DNA of 64,000 nt, taken from Alligator mississippiensis (lineage: Eukaryota > Chordata > Crocodylia > Alligatoridae). The notes below the pieces were generated by a model. That model was not told where the DNA came from, did not search any database, and saw only the letters and a program-made list of their open reading frames with translations. The translations under genes were made by a program, and so were the position numbers. The DNA is taken from positions 50,321,434 through 50,385,433 of the forward strand of contig NC_081828.1 of assembly GCF_030867095.1 (NCBI RefSeq), in the 5' to 3' direction. Shown here in pieces: positions 8,706 to 23,700 of the stretch. Numbering within the stretch: position 1 is the first letter of the stretch; every line of letters starts with the position of its first letter.

Positions 8706-11700
8706 CTGGAAAGGACAGAAATATTAGGAGTGAGACAATAGTGTGGCTGACTGACAATGGATGGTGCACACAGTATTTTGGTAGGTAAATGAAGAGCCTT
8801 CTGCTCAGCGAGTCAGAAGCAGTTTGAAAACAGCCCAGTTCTACTTGCTTGATTGCACTGCTCTTGAATATGATGGATGGGCAGCACTGACTGAGGGCAG
8901 GTGCAGGGCGGACAAGGGCCCTGCTTGCTTTTCCCACAGAGCTCTGCTAGTGCAAATCAACCCCAGCCTGCAAAAACCTCTGCTATTCCAAAAGCAGACC
9001 CACATCCAGGTCCTTACCTGCCCACCCCACCTCACCTCACCTCACCTCACCCCATCCCAGCATTCTTCATGCCCCTTGGGCTTTTAAGGACCTTTAACTG
9101 TGTTCTTTATACACCCCCAGCTATCCCAGGACTAGGTTGGTATGATTACACCACCATGCCCCCAACACTCACAGGGAAAGACCACACTCCAGCCATTTTC
9201 ACTTGTATGAGCCAGACCCAGAAGTGTGACAGTGAGCTTCTTTGGATATGCCCCCCGCCCAATCTCCCAGATCTTTGAGAAAGCAGTGTAGACTTATCCA
9301 GTGTCTCAGACAATTAGAGGGTCAATATTCTGAACCTACTGCATCTCTACCCTCCTGCAGCAGGCAGGAAGGCATTGCTGATGCACCTATCTTCAGCAAG
9401 CAAATGGTCCCTGACTCTAATGTGCATCAAAACTGAAGCTGAACAGAGAACTAAGGGGCCACAGCCAGCTTCCCATGCTCTGAAGCACCTGGTGGGTTTC
9501 AGCTATGGCACAAAAGCTGGCTGTCTGCCTGCCACCAAGACTAAAATGTTGTCTTTCCACCATGCCCAGAGTAGCTGCCTCCAGGACTCTACTGGGAAGG
9601 AGATAAACATATAGGGCATCTGTGCCCTTCCCTTGGGGGACTTAAGGTGTGACTTACCCTTAAGAGGATCCCAACCACCTAATACTAATGTTAATCCTAA
9701 TCCTAGGAGTCCCTGTGTGGTGGTACCACTCCCAGATTCCCATTCTTGTGATAGAAAAGAAGAAACATCCATACCTGAGGGATGTGACCAGGATTGAAGA
9801 GTGGGACTGTGCCTTCTCCTGGAGGAGGAAGAAGACCACCTGGGCCAGACAGGGGGCCATATGAATCATTCTGAAGCAGAACACAGATAGAAACTAAGCA
9901 GGTGGCACCTGCTTTGGTGAGTAAAGAAGTCAAAGGAGCTTCCTTGGTTAATAGGTTCAGGTGCTGGTAATTGTAGGAAGATGCTGTTCAAGCCAGTTAG
10001 CTCCCCACTGCAGCATAAGAAAGGTGCTGTCTAATCTACTTCCTCCTTGTTTCCTCCCCCGCTCCAAAAACTCATAGAATCAGAGAATTATAAGGTTGAA
10101 AGGGACCTTGGGGAGCATTTGGTCCAACTCCCTACACAAATACAGAAATGCTATTCCTAGATCATCCCTGACAAATGCTTATCCAGCCTCTTCTTGAACA
10201 CTTCCAATGAAGGAGATTCCACAACTTCCCCAGGCAGTCTATTCCTCAGCCTCACTGGTCTAACAGTAAAGAAGTGTTTCCTTCCCACCAAAACAATAGA
10301 CAGAAGGACCAATATAGAAAGAAACAGTAATGTATCCACACACGTGCACACAGAGCCCACCCTTCTCTCCTCACCTGGCCACCAACTTCAGGAAAGGCTG
10401 CCAATTTTCTGCCATCAGGGCCCGTTGTGGCTGTTGGTTCATTACTAGCTGCAGAAATGAGGACAATTATAACATTTTCAGTCATTCTGGGTTTGTGTGA
10501 CCAAAACATGCTTAAAAACAAAAGTATCCATTTCCAAGGGGCAGCCAGGGGCTGTGGCTTCAGCTGTGTTTACCTGAGCTTCTGAAGACAGGTGCAGAAC
10601 CACTAGCAGGAGCATGAGATGAAGGGCTTGTTCCAGCAGTGGGAGTAGCACACAGTGGTGAGGATGACAAAGTCTGCTCCTGAGGAAGCACATGCCAATT
10701 TAGGAGGAAGAAACTGTGCATGAAGAGAAGGAAACTGCATCTAATCCTGAGTTCAGGCCATGGACAGTACAGATTCATGGTGCTCTGCTTTCATATATCC
10801 TAGCACATCACAACAGGGATTAAAGGTTCATGATCTATTTAGTAACCTATGACAGGAAATTCAGATCCAAAGACAGGCAACTGCTGGGTGCTGCTGAGCA
10901 ACAATTTGGCAGCTGTAATGAGATAAGTTAACCCACACTGCTAGCAAACCTTGAATGTTGTATTGAGCTACATCATCTACCCTGCGATCCTTGCAGATCT
11001 CCCAAGCTAAGCAGGAAAAGCTCACAAGAGGCTGAGGCCACTCCAAGAAGTAGTGGAGGTAAGTCAATGGTTGGTGCTCTTCCCTTAGCATTCATACTGA
11101 ACAAGTATCCCAGTGTGATGCTGAGGGGTGCTGTACCGCAGGAGCTGCTGCCTATTGCCTGACATGTAGCACTGTATTCTTGGTTTCTTGTGGTTACTTA
11201 AAAAGTGGCCACAATTTGCATAGTGAGAAGGAGCAACACCTCCTGCATCCTGCATAAAGGCCTAAGCCAGTCCCTGTTCATTTTTAGGATAGAACTTTAA
11301 TGGAGAGGTAGACCCCTGCACCTCTGACTACTCAGAGGTTTCCTGAATTTGTGTGTCAAGAGCTCAGTGCTGGCCACTGTCAGATGTAGGTACACACACA
11401 CACAAAAACACACACACAGGGGAGGGTGTGGTTAGGAGTGCATACTGCCTGCCTCCTCCTGTTTCTCCTGCAATTCCAATTAGGGATGTTATCCTTCATT
11501 TCAGCCCCCAAAAACTGTCCAAGCGTTGCTGTTTGCTGCTAACAGCTGCTGCTTTCCACTTCAGCAGAGGGCAAGTAATCCCCACAGAGCATGCAGGGGG
11601 CTTTGAGAGCCTTCTGCATGAAAGTTGCTTTATAAATATATAATTATTATTCATAAGAATTGCTTCCAGACTGAGACTTCAAGCTCACAGGTTCTACCCT

Positions 11701-14700
11701 ACTTATATCTGTATATCCCTGTGTACAGCGGCATGTAATAAACAGACTGACAAACTGGGAACAGCTGAGAGGATGTGAGAAGGAGAATGAGATATTGAGA
11801 TGATGGATGAGGATGAACACAGTGTCAGGTCTATCAACTCTCCTCACTGGTAACCCTCCTCTGGTCAGGCCTGGACTATCTGTCCGCTGTGGTTTCTCCA
11901 GACATTGTAATTCTCCTTCCGTATATGATTCCTTGCCATCACCTAACTTGCATGCCCCATTACCACAGAGAACATCACAGGTCTGTCTCTGTCTAGCAAT
12001 GACTCCTGTGCTATTCAGTCTTGGCATAGGAAGGGATTAGCCTGAACGGCATGGTGGTGAGACAGATTATACCAGGATGAGGCAGAAATTTGCAAAAGGG
12101 AACATAGTTATGAAAATGAGAGTTCGGGTAGGTAATAAGGGACCACAGGATAGGTAGTCATGCAGCCTTTGTGCAAATTTTGCACACCCACACATGTATA
12201 CAGACCTCTGTCAATGCACCTCAGCTCTGACCCACAGTCCCCAAACTGGCAATTCCAGTCCTACAGGCCCAGACACAGCTCTGACCATGGTCCCCAAACC
12301 TGGCCTGCAGCACACCCCCCTGCATTCCCAGTGATGAGTAGCCACCCCCAAATCTATCAATACAGTGCTCCCCACTTCTGACCTGCTACTGCAATACTGG
12401 GACTTCCCACAGAGTTATGTCAAGATATCTCTATTGCTCTGGAGCGGTGGTTCTCAAACTTTTTAGACTCAAGACACTCTTATTAGTGTCAGGGCACTGC
12501 TCATTAGACTCAAGGCAGCCCTTTAGAAATGGCAGCTCCTAATTTTCACTTGTTTTTTGACTACAGAAAAATAATAGAGCCATCCTACCATTGCAAAGAC
12601 CTCAAAAAGATCACAGCAGGTCAGAATGTTTTTAACACTATGGATTCCTATTTGAAATCTCTGGGTTTGTCTTGTGAATCATGTTTGCACACTTAACAAT
12701 GCTAACATTGCATGGCACCCCCATGGCACCCTGAAAGCCTCTTAAGGCACCGCAGGGTGCTGCAGCACACTGGTTGAGAATCACTGCTCTAGAGGATCAA
12801 GGTAATGGGAAGAAGTCCCTTCTTGTGACTGAGCATGAGCGAGGAGACCATGTGCAGTTTCTGTAACAGAAAAGTGTACTTTTTATCTTGTTACCTGGGA
12901 CTCCAGTGCAGTGGAGTCTGGGGCAGTTTCAGATTGATCTCTGGAAGAAGCCACATCCTTGTCAGGCTTGGATCGAAACCAGCTGAACCAGCCAAAGCCC
13001 GAACCCTGGGAAACACAGACTGTTATCCTCAATGGAGTAATTTATTAATGGGGATAAATTAAAAATGCAACAGCCTGAAAATTCAAAGGCAGGGAGTGGA
13101 GAAGGAGGGAACTGTGGAACCCAGCCTCAGTGGGCCCACATACCACAGCTTTCTGAGAGAAAGAAAGATTCATAAAAACCCAGCCTCTTCCCGCTGCTGG
13201 GAAGGGAAAGAAATCAAACCCTAAAACTCTGTATGGGCATAAAGGAGAGCAGAAAGGCTGAGAAGCCCCTAGTTCCTGACAAGTCACTGAGAAGAGAGCA
13301 GGGGCTTGACACAGTGTTTAGGGACAGCAGTGACAGAGAAGAAGCCAGGCTGCCCAAGTGCACTGACTACAGCTCTCCCAGTCATACAGCCACTTAAGAC
13401 CTGCTGATGCTTCCGAGTGAAAGGACACATGGGGCCTGACTCATCTCTCCCTCCCCCAGTGGGGTATATCAGGACAGACCCAATAGAAGCCGGTGGAGTC
13501 CCTCTGCTGTGAGAGAGGAATCAGGCCTGCAGGCCTGGGTTTGGAGACAGCGCAGGATTCAACCCAGGCATGACTCAATCACCTTTGTCTCCTCTTGCTT
13601 TGCACCCTCTGTCGAGGACTGCTCTTTAGTGGCTCCCTCACCCGCTTGCCCCGGGAGTTGGTGGGCATCATCTTCCACAGAGACAGTCGAGCACTCTGAG
13701 ACAGTTCGGATTCTTGCACGCGACATGCTCTGCTGTCAGAGATACAAAGCATAGATGCCATAAGGGAGGGAAAAGGGAAGTAGTACTGCTTTTGGATCAG
13801 CCATTCCAAGAGGCAGCAACCATCTTCTCAGCAAGAACCAAGCTCTTTGGGGCCCCTTTTCTTTCAGGCCATCCAAAATATGTTTGAGTCCCAGATTCTC
13901 TCCTGTGATAGAGAGATCTCAGGGAATGGGAGAGGGGGCTCATCAGAAGAACTGATTCTTGTGGGGTGCCAGCACCAGCACCAGCCCCAGCCCATCAACA
14001 CAGATTTAGAGCACATCCCACCTCAGTGTGCAACACAAGCCTTTGGAAACCAGCCAGTTCCTCAGTGGTTAATGCCTCATTTCCATGGTTCAAGTGGTGT
14101 CAAGAACAAAGGAAGGCTTCTGGACACAGAGAGACTGGGATCAAACCACATGGGAGGAATCAGTCGCTACCCAGTGCACCTCTGCACTGCTGAAGCCTTC
14201 CCATTCTGCAACCTGCGCTCCTTGCTCAAGTGCCTGGCTAAGAAGCAGCTGAGGGAAGAAGGTCATGTTGGGAGTCAAAGCTGGGTTCAGGGAAGAGCCA
14301 AACAGTCCACGAATAACAGCAGCAAAAGTTAGCAGGCAGCACAGGCCAGTCATACTGTAGGATGGAGAGCTTTCCTGTGGTCACTGGACAGCTAGGGTAG
14401 GGAGGTACTACATTTGGCAGATAGGAGAGAGATGGGGGCAGAGGGGTGGAGGTGCTGTGCCGTCTCCTACTCTTCTTGAGTGAGAGGGTTGTGACTGGGT
14501 TTCAGAGAAGTTGTCCATATGAAGAGAAGAAATCACCCAGGCTCTGTACAGGGCTTTACCAAAAGGGGCTGTCCATCTGACCTCTCTGTCCACAGAGACA
14601 TTTGGCTGCCCTCCTCCCTCCCCAACCACCAACTTCTTACCTGCTCTTCTGTAATGTTCTTCTGAACATCAAAGGGCAGAGAGTGTCCTTGTGGCTCCAA

Positions 14701-17700
14701 TGCACCCACTAAGAGCAAAGAGAATATCATTCAAGATTCATCCTGGGAGAGAATATTCTTCAGGGAAAACCTTGTCTCATGTATAGAGGCATTTTAATTC
14801 TACTATCACTGTATAATCTAGGAATCTGTTCGGGTGGCCTATTAACTGCAAGATGCTTCCATTTGCATTATGGGCCAGATCAATTTAGGCACATACAAGT
14901 ACTTCCTGTAAGAATCCAGGCATACAAACAGAGTCCATTTCAGCTCCCAAGACACAACTGGGGCATATTCCAGCCCGACATAGAAAGCTGCTGCTTCTCC
15001 TCTCCTATTCCAAAAGCTTAAATAAAGAGAAGGATCTGTTCCCTCCTCCAGTGCAAGTGAGGTAGAAAGCAGAAGGAGTCCTGCATTGGTGAACAGGGGC
15101 TACACTCTACTGTTTTTACACCTCTGCAACCGCAGGATGAATGGCTAAACATCCGTTTCTCTTAACCCCAAGAATTCAGCCCTATCCCTCTTTGAATTTC
15201 CATCAAGGAGGAAGAGAACTCTCTCACCTCCAGCAATGAAGGCAATGAGGAGGTACAGGTGATCCTGAGGGAAAGATATTGCCCCTACTGTTTAACCATG
15301 ACCTGTTCTTTTCATTCACTTCACATCATAGAAGTGGAGTCACTTCATAGATAGTAAGGCCAAAAGAGACCATCGGGTCCAGCCCCCCGCACCAAGCAGG
15401 GAAGACAACCGGGGGTCAGGTGACCCCAGCAAGGTGACTATCTAGTCTCCTGTTTTCCAGGGTAGGCAATCGCACCATCTCTGGAGGGAGCTTATTCCAC
15501 AGCTTATTCCACACAGGGTGTCTGGACACCCTGACTGTGAAAAAGTTTTTCCTAATGTTGAGCCTGAATTGATCTTCCAGGAGTTTGTGGCCATTACTCC
15601 TGGTTTTCCCCTCAGGTGCCCTGGTGAACAGTTACTCACCAAGCCCTTGATGTACTTCCTTAGTGTAGCAGTAAGCTACCAGGTCCCCTCTCAGCCTTCT
15701 TTTGTTCAGGCTGAAGAATCCCAGATCCCACAGCCTTTCCTCGTATGGCTTGCCTTTTAAGACTCTAATCGTACGGGTGGCTCTTCTTTGGACTCTCTCA
15801 GGCTTGTCCATATCCTTGTTAAAAAAGTGGTGCCCAGAACTGGACACAGTACTCCAGCTGCGGTCTTACCAGTGCTGAGTACAGCGGAAGAATCACCTCC
15901 TTGGCTTTGCTGGAGATGCATCAATTGATGCATGCCAGAGTATTATTTACCCTACCAGCTACATCATCGCAGTGCTGGCTCATATTCATACTGTGATCTA
16001 TTATTCACCTTTCTGCTCTCCCTTAGTATTACATACCAGGTCCTGCAAAAATTAGAACTAAGGTATTAGAACAAGCTTGTCCAACATACGGCCCGCAGCC
16101 CGCCATGCAGCCCACCAAGGCATTTTCTGTGGCCCGCAGTGCTGCGACGGGAAACAAAGGTAAACACGGTTTACTTTCGTTCCCGCCCCTTGTCCCTCCC
16201 CCAGCCCCTCAGCAGCTTCCTAATGGCTGCTGAAGGGCTGGGGAAGGGACAAGGTTCCCACACGTACCACGTCAGCTTGACATTGCAGACGTGGTGCATG
16301 TGGGAAGAGGAGTGCAGACCCGACCCGCCTCCTCCCGTCCCCAGCACCATGTGGGGAAGCCACTGCTTCCCGGCCCAAACAACTCACTGCTCCCTGCCCG
16401 CAGGCGAGAGGCAGCCCAGGTTGGCCGCCCGGCCCCGGGTCGCTGGCGGAGGCGGAGCAGCGCAGGCAGGTGCCTCCTCCCACTGGGCTGTCGGCATTGG
16501 CCGCGCCGTGCGGGGCGGCTCTGGGTTCAGGCAGAGCCGGCGCTCACTGCACCCCAAGGTGCCGCCTAGCCCCGGCCGCTTCCAGCCCAGCGTGACGCAG
16601 TGATGCGGACCCGTGGAGGCGGCGCAGTGGCCAGGCTCACCCTCATCGTCTGCCTCTGCCGCCTCCTGCCCAGCCGGGGCACCACAGGTAGGGCCGGGCC
16701 GGGCCGGGGCTGGGCAGGAAGATGGCGCCTCCCCCTGTGCCGAGCGGATGACTGTGGGCTCCCAGCACCTGTGTGTGTGTGGGGCGTTCCTGCCTTTCAC
16801 AAGGGAGACTCTTTGCTGGTTTTGGTTGCAAAAGGGAAAATGGGGGCAGAGCAGTTATAGTGTCTTGCTGCATTTGAAAGAGGCAAGTATAAGTCCTGCT
16901 TTCTACTTGTGCTAGAAGCTGCCTCCTTTTTGCCCTCAGCTGTATTTGGGAACTGAGTCATTGATTCTGGGCAGTCCAAGGTGATCCAACATACTGCCAC
17001 ATGGCTCCCTGTGTGCTTTTCAGAAAGAAGCTTGTGTGCCCTAACTTTGCTGTCCCCCTGTGCTAGTAGGGAAACTTGTGTCTCCTGCATGACCACACAA
17101 GTGTTTGGTATTATTTCTTTGTTGCTTTTTATATTGTTTTTATTTTGGATTTTAAACCACATTTCCAGACCCATTTCATTGTCACTTCCTGCAGCTTCAT
17201 TGGTGTCAAAGGTCACATGACATCACTTCCTGATGTGATACCATTTCCTGTGAGGTCTTTGAATATGGCTCACCAGCCCATTGGGTGATAAAAAGTTGGC
17301 CCCACATTCAAAAAGGTTGGACACCCCTGTAATAGAATTTATCAACCCTCCTTGATAAGACATAGTCCAGAAATGACAAACCTAGGGGAATTTATTCAGA
17401 AGTTGCCAGATTAATATGTTGCCAGAGTATGGATTACAGGAAAACAAAATCAATCCCCTGGGAGTTCAATGTCATCAATGAACCCTGACAATTCACACAG
17501 ATAAAAGTAGCAAGCCCCCAGGAGAAAAGAAACATAAGAAATCCCCATGGGAAATCTCATGGAAGCAGTTATGGGTTGCTTACAGGAGATTTTGGAGAGA
17601 AACCACTAAAAGTATTGATCAGACATGCCTCCAGCCCATTTATTCTAGGTACAGAATGTACAACAGGCTTGAACCCCCTACTCCCCAAGTTCAGAGACTG

Positions 17701-20700
17701 AACATTCCAGATCCATCTTTCAAATGAAGTGAACTGTCCTATACTTATCCCATAGATAATTAGTTTCCCATCTCTCCTCCCAAGAACTAGTGCAGATAGT
17801 TCCAGCATAGCACAGGTGTGCTTACCTGGTGTCTGGCCCACCTCTGGGGAATGGTCACTTGCAGTTCCTCCTAGAAAGACATCTGCCCGTGGGCTGACCA
17901 CTGTTGGATAGCTTTCTTGCCCAGCACCAGATAGCACTGATGTTATGGCTTGCTCATACCCATCCACCGCAGAATGCATGCCAGACTGCAAGGACACATA
18001 TTCCTGTAGAACTGGCTCATACTGGCTTGTTCCCTCTGAGTGGTTATTCAGTTGCTGTCTTAGGTCATGCTGGTAACCTTGGTTTTGTGTGAACTCATAA
18101 TGAAGATCTTTATCTGGAAAATAAATCCCAGGAATTGATTCAGGTATTTAGTTTTATTGAACTATTCAAGCTTATGTGATTTCCTTTATTGTCACTATGC
18201 AGAAGCAGGGAGGCTGAGATACATGGCAAGAAGAAACACAAAAAGCAAAGGTGTGGGCAAGAGGTGGGTACAAGAGAGGTAGAAGGTGCTGGTGAGAGAT
18301 AGGAAGGAAAATCTTTGAGTATATGCTGCAGGGTGCAGGTATAGCTCAGAATGGAGGTGCCACCGGGGTAGAGACACCGAAGTAACCAAGAGAGACAACA
18401 GGAGTCTTCAGAAGTTCAGAGAGCCCCAGGGCTTCCTGCTCTCTCTGCCCCTCCTACTTACTTACACAGAAGGAATAACATTCACTGACAGCTCTGTAGC
18501 TTCCTAGGTGTATCTGTTAAAACTGCAGGCCTCACCCTTGCTCCATGAGTATGCCAAGCAGGTCAGTAATAGAAGACATCACCAGCAAGCCACTGAGCCA
18601 GCACTCAGCCATAACTCAGTAGAACCCAGACCAGAGATAGATAGGATCTCCTTCCTGGGGCGTAAGGCTCCTCTCCAACAGTGAAAGTGCAAGTAGCTCC
18701 CACATAAGCTCATACTGCTTATTCTATGCTATTATATTCTAGCTTGGATATTACCTTTATCAGCATTGTACCTGTGCAGTTTTCAGGGATGCACTGAGCA
18801 ATGTGACTAACATGTTTGTTCTCTCATTCACTTCCCAGAAAGAAAAGCACGTGCAGTAAAATGTGTTGTTTTAGTAGGGTTTGTTTGTTGTTGTTATCTT
18901 AGAGGAGTTTGGGAGGCAGTATTTTTTTGTTGTTTTGTTTCTTAATGAACATGCATGTTGCTCTGTATCTATGTTAGTGAAAGCAAGATCAGAAAAACGC
19001 AGTTTTCACTCAGAGGAGGTGGCGGCAGGATCTGTAATGGTCCTTGGTCCTTGGGGGAGTTCATCCCGCCATCTTGAATCATGAAACTACTGTCTCTTTC
19101 ATGGAGCTTCTTACTGTAAGGAGTTCTATTCTGCCAAAGAAGCACAGCTGATGACAATGATCTCCATCCAAGAGCTACAGGTCATCTTTTACATACCCTT
19201 ATCTCAAGCCATGGAGAATATGAAGAAAAGGCAACCAGGAAAGCCAGCAAATAAAAAACAGTAAACAATGGAGTTTGCATAGGACTTTCCCTTGGTGAGA
19301 AAAGTGTGAGCCTTTGTTCCTCTAGAGAAAATTAATTTGTTTGCTGGTCTACCCATTGCTTGGTGGCATTTTGTAGTTTAAGGAGTCTGGAAAGATGTGG
19401 GTAGTGGGGTCCCCCAACGCTCAGTCATTGGGCCGGTTCTGTTCAATATCATCATCAGTGACCTGGATGAGGACGTGGAAAGCACTCTGTCCAAATTCGC
19501 AGATGACATCAAACTATGGGATGAAGTAAACACACTGATGGGAAGAAACCGAATCCAGGCAGACCCAGACAGGTTAGAGAAGTGGGCAGAGAACAATAGG
19601 ATGCAGTTCAACAAGGACAAGTGCAAGGTGCTTCTCCTGGGGAGAGGGAATCACCAGCACACCTATAGGCTGGGGGAGGACCTTCTCAGTAGCACAGCAG
19701 TGGAAAGAGATCTTGGAGTTGTTGTCGACTCCAAGATGAACATGAGTCGTCAATGTGACAAAGTAATTAGCAGAGCTAACCGCACTTTGTCATGCATTAG
19801 CAGGTGCATCACAAACAGGTCCAAGGAGGTGATGCTTCCCCTCTATGCAGCACTGGTCAGGCTGCAGCTGAAGTACTGTGACCAATTCTGGGCGCTGCAA
19901 TTCAAAACAGATGTGAACAACCTTAAGAGGGTCCAGAGGAGGGCCACTCATATGGTTAGAGGCCTGCAGGGAAGGCCCTATGAGAAAAGGCTGAGGGGGG
20001 ATTTTGTGGCAGTATTTAAATTCACTTGGGGGGGACACAGCAGGGAAAAGGAGAGACTCTATTTACCAGGGCATCCCTTGAAATAACCAGGAACAACGGC
20101 CATATGCTGATAGAGAGTAGATTGAAGTTGGGCATCAGAAATAATTTCTTCATGGTCAGGGTTGCCAGAATCTGGAATGGGCTTCCCAGGGAGGTGGTGC
20201 TCTCCCCTACTTTGGGGGTCTTCAATAAGAGACTGGACAAGCACCTAACTGGGGTCACATGACACCAGCATTTTTTCCTGCCACTGGCAAGGGGGCAGAC
20301 TCCATGATCCATTGAGGTCCCTTCTGACCCTAGCATCTATGAGTCCTTTCTAGGGCTGAGTGTTGCAGGTAGTACAGATGCCTCACAGCTGACATGTAAG
20401 GTAGGTTCTTTGGCATTGATCACTGCTGGCAGATAATTCCTGTTGAATTTAAACAAGAGGCAGTGGAGGGTACTCAAGAACAAAGGAGATAAGTGAGAGG
20501 ATTGGATGAAAGAGCTAGAAGACGTACATTATATATGAGTATGTACCTGATGGAAGTCATTTGTGAAAGAAGAGTCAGCTGATAGTGTTTGGAAAAGAAA
20601 AGAGGCCTGAAGATCATAATGAATCTTAGACAAAGAACTGAACACATGATATAGAAGAGAAGAGGATTGATGGTATGGACAGCTCAAGATCTGCCACTCT

Positions 20701-23700
20701 AGATACTAGATACCCAAACAAGAGGACCCAGAGGGCAGACTGCTAGATAAGGATGATCCATGAAAGTTTATGACCTCAAGGACAAGGCAGCGGAGGAGAC
20801 ACACAGGGGGAAAAAAAGACCTAAGGAACTGGTTGTCTGAAATGGAGAATAAGCAGAAGAAACAAGTAATTTACATGAGATGTGATGGCAAGAAGTAAGA
20901 GAAAGGCAGATAGTATCACAAAACGAGAAGAAGAGATAAAGGAGATGGCCAGCAACTGGAGTCCAAGGAGGAGAAAAGACAAAATACAGGAGACAGTGAC
21001 AGAGAAAAGGGGCAGATCTGTATGCTTAGGGACTCCTCATTAAGAAGACTCAATAGTCCTGTCACCAGAGGGTTCCAGAGACCACAAAGAAGTGACATTG
21101 GTCAGGAACAAGAATACAATATGTGGACCTGAAAATGACAAGGATCCTGTTGGGCATGGCTTAAGATCCACTGTTCATCCTTCTCATCACAACATACAAC
21201 GTGGCTGAATTCCAGCGGGGATTCGGCAAAGGAGAGGTGCACCAGGCTGGGGAAGACACTCAAAGAGCAGAGGTTCAGGTGACATCTAGTGGAATTCCTC
21301 AGCTCCCCAGATAAGAAGGAAAGAACGAGGATCAGCAGATGGCCCAGAGCTTGGTGCTCTAAGGAATGTTTTGGTATGCTCAACCTCTAAGAGCTATTGC
21401 TAGAAAGGGGACTTTTCTCAATGAATGGGCTCCATCTGAATAAATGAGGAATGCACCTTCTGGGATTAAGGGTGACATAAATGAGAAGAAGAGCTTTAAA
21501 TTAAGACATACAAGTACTTTGTACCTGTGAAGACACAACATAAATGTGCTAACACTTATTCCTCAGAACAACGCTGTGTATATCTGAGTTAATTGTGGGT
21601 CATCCAAGTTAACTGTGCGTCATTCCAGCGACAGGCCTGCTGGACAGTGTGTGCTCTTCTTCGTCACCTACTAGCAGAGGGGCAGCAAATACAGCTTGGA
21701 AGAGCAATGTGTGTAAATGGCTGAGCCACTTGTGTTTTGATCTGCATTAAAAAAGATAATCAGGACTGCCTCCAGTGAGATATCTGTTTATGGCCACAGG
21801 TAACAGAGTCAGAGAAAAAAAAAATGCCTATTGTGGCTGGGAATTTGTGGGGGCAGAGGAAGGGGATCAGCACGAAACAACTGAAATGTTTGTACATGAG
21901 GAGTATCACCAACAAAATGGAGAAAATTAAACTGCTGGTGTAGGAACCGACATTGTATATTACAAGTGACAACAGAAATAGGATGGAATAGCAATCATGA
22001 CTAGGACACAGGTATTAAAAGGTATGTGCTGTCTGGAAAAGACAGAAATACTTGTAAATGTGCTGGGGATAGCAGTAAACATTAATGATGTGATAGACTG
22101 TAAAGAAATAAGAAAGGATAGCATGGGTAAAACAGAATCTCTTGAGGTCAAAATCAATTTGGGGAAATAAGGTAAAAGAGGCTCAACTAGGGTAATACTG
22201 GAAGTCTGCTATAGATCCTCAGGGTCAGATTAGAATATGGATAGAGACCTTTGTAATGTTGTTAGAGAGAAATACCACTGGGCACTGTATCATTATGGGC
22301 GATATTAACTTTCCAGATACAGATTGCAGAAAAATGTCATTAGCAATAGTACGACCCAGTCATTTCTGGATATGATAGTTGACAGATTTCTTTATGAACT
22401 AGTCACTGAACCAAAAAGGTGATGTTATTTTAAAGTTGTTTTTGACAGCCAATGAGGATATTATAGAAGAACTGATAGTAGAAAAATAACCTTGGCTTGA
22501 GTGAGCATATGCTGATTTGGTTAAAATTAAATTAAATGATAAAAAGAAGTGGGTCTATAATTGAGGTTCTCAATTTCAAAAGGACATCTTGATGAACTAA
22601 GGAAACCAGTTAGCGAAGTCAGCTGAACTGAGAAGTTCATGGACATGAATATGGAGAGGGCTTAGACTTTCTATAAGTCAAAGGTTCTTATGCCATCAAA
22701 AACCTGTACAGTATTGTAACTGAGAGCTAAAAATCGTAAGGAAGGGTTCTAGCCTAACTGAATGAATATTCACCTCAGGAAGTATAATAGAAGCAAGCAG
22801 AAAGCCTACAAATAATGGAAAAAGGTCTGGTCAGCAAAGGCTTAAGTGTCAGGTAATGTAGAGATAAAGTAATAACTGCTAAAACACCAGCTGGATTGGA
22901 CCTAACAAACAAAATTAAAACAAACAGAAAATGGTTCTTCAGCCATGTAAATAAAAAGAGAACTAGGATGGGCTGAAGTAGGGCTGCTAAGCAGTGGGGA
23001 TGAGGTAGAGATGGGATAGGGGTCCAAAATGCCTCATTTTTCAGTAAGGACAAAAAAAACCCAATATTACACATTGACAATATTCATAGACAATAAGTTA
23101 TATTAACCAAAGGGCAAAAGCTGGATGAGCTAACAGGAATGAGGGCATGGAAATATAAGTTACTACAAATGATAGGGGAGCACAACTCAGAGATGCCAAG
23201 ATTCAGGGCAGCAAGCCTGCTAAAATGCCCCCAGCTGGCCCTGGTACAATAAGACTAGAGAATTGCAAACCTAGTAGTTATATTTAAGAGGAGATATAGA
23301 AGTGATTCAGGCAAGTACAGTTTGACTTCAGTAGTATGGAAGATTTAGAACAAATCTTGAATGAAAGAATGCTTACAGACATGAAAGTAAATAGAAAATG
23401 GCAAGAAAATGCAACACGGTTTACCCAAGAAAAAATCACATCAGAGGAACTTGAATCTGGTTAGCTTTGAATCTTTGATCAGATTTTCTACATTAAAAAA
23501 ATCTGTTAGAAATCTGAAGTATCAAGCTAGAGGGAAGTTACCTCTGGAGTTCTTCAGGGGACAGTTGTGCAACAAATTTTATTTAATATTTTAATTAGTG
23601 GCAATAACACAAAAGCAGGAATGTGCTTAAAGAAATGTGCTGATAACATAAATTTAGGAGGTACTGTCAATACAAAATAAGAATTTCTACTAAAGGCTTG

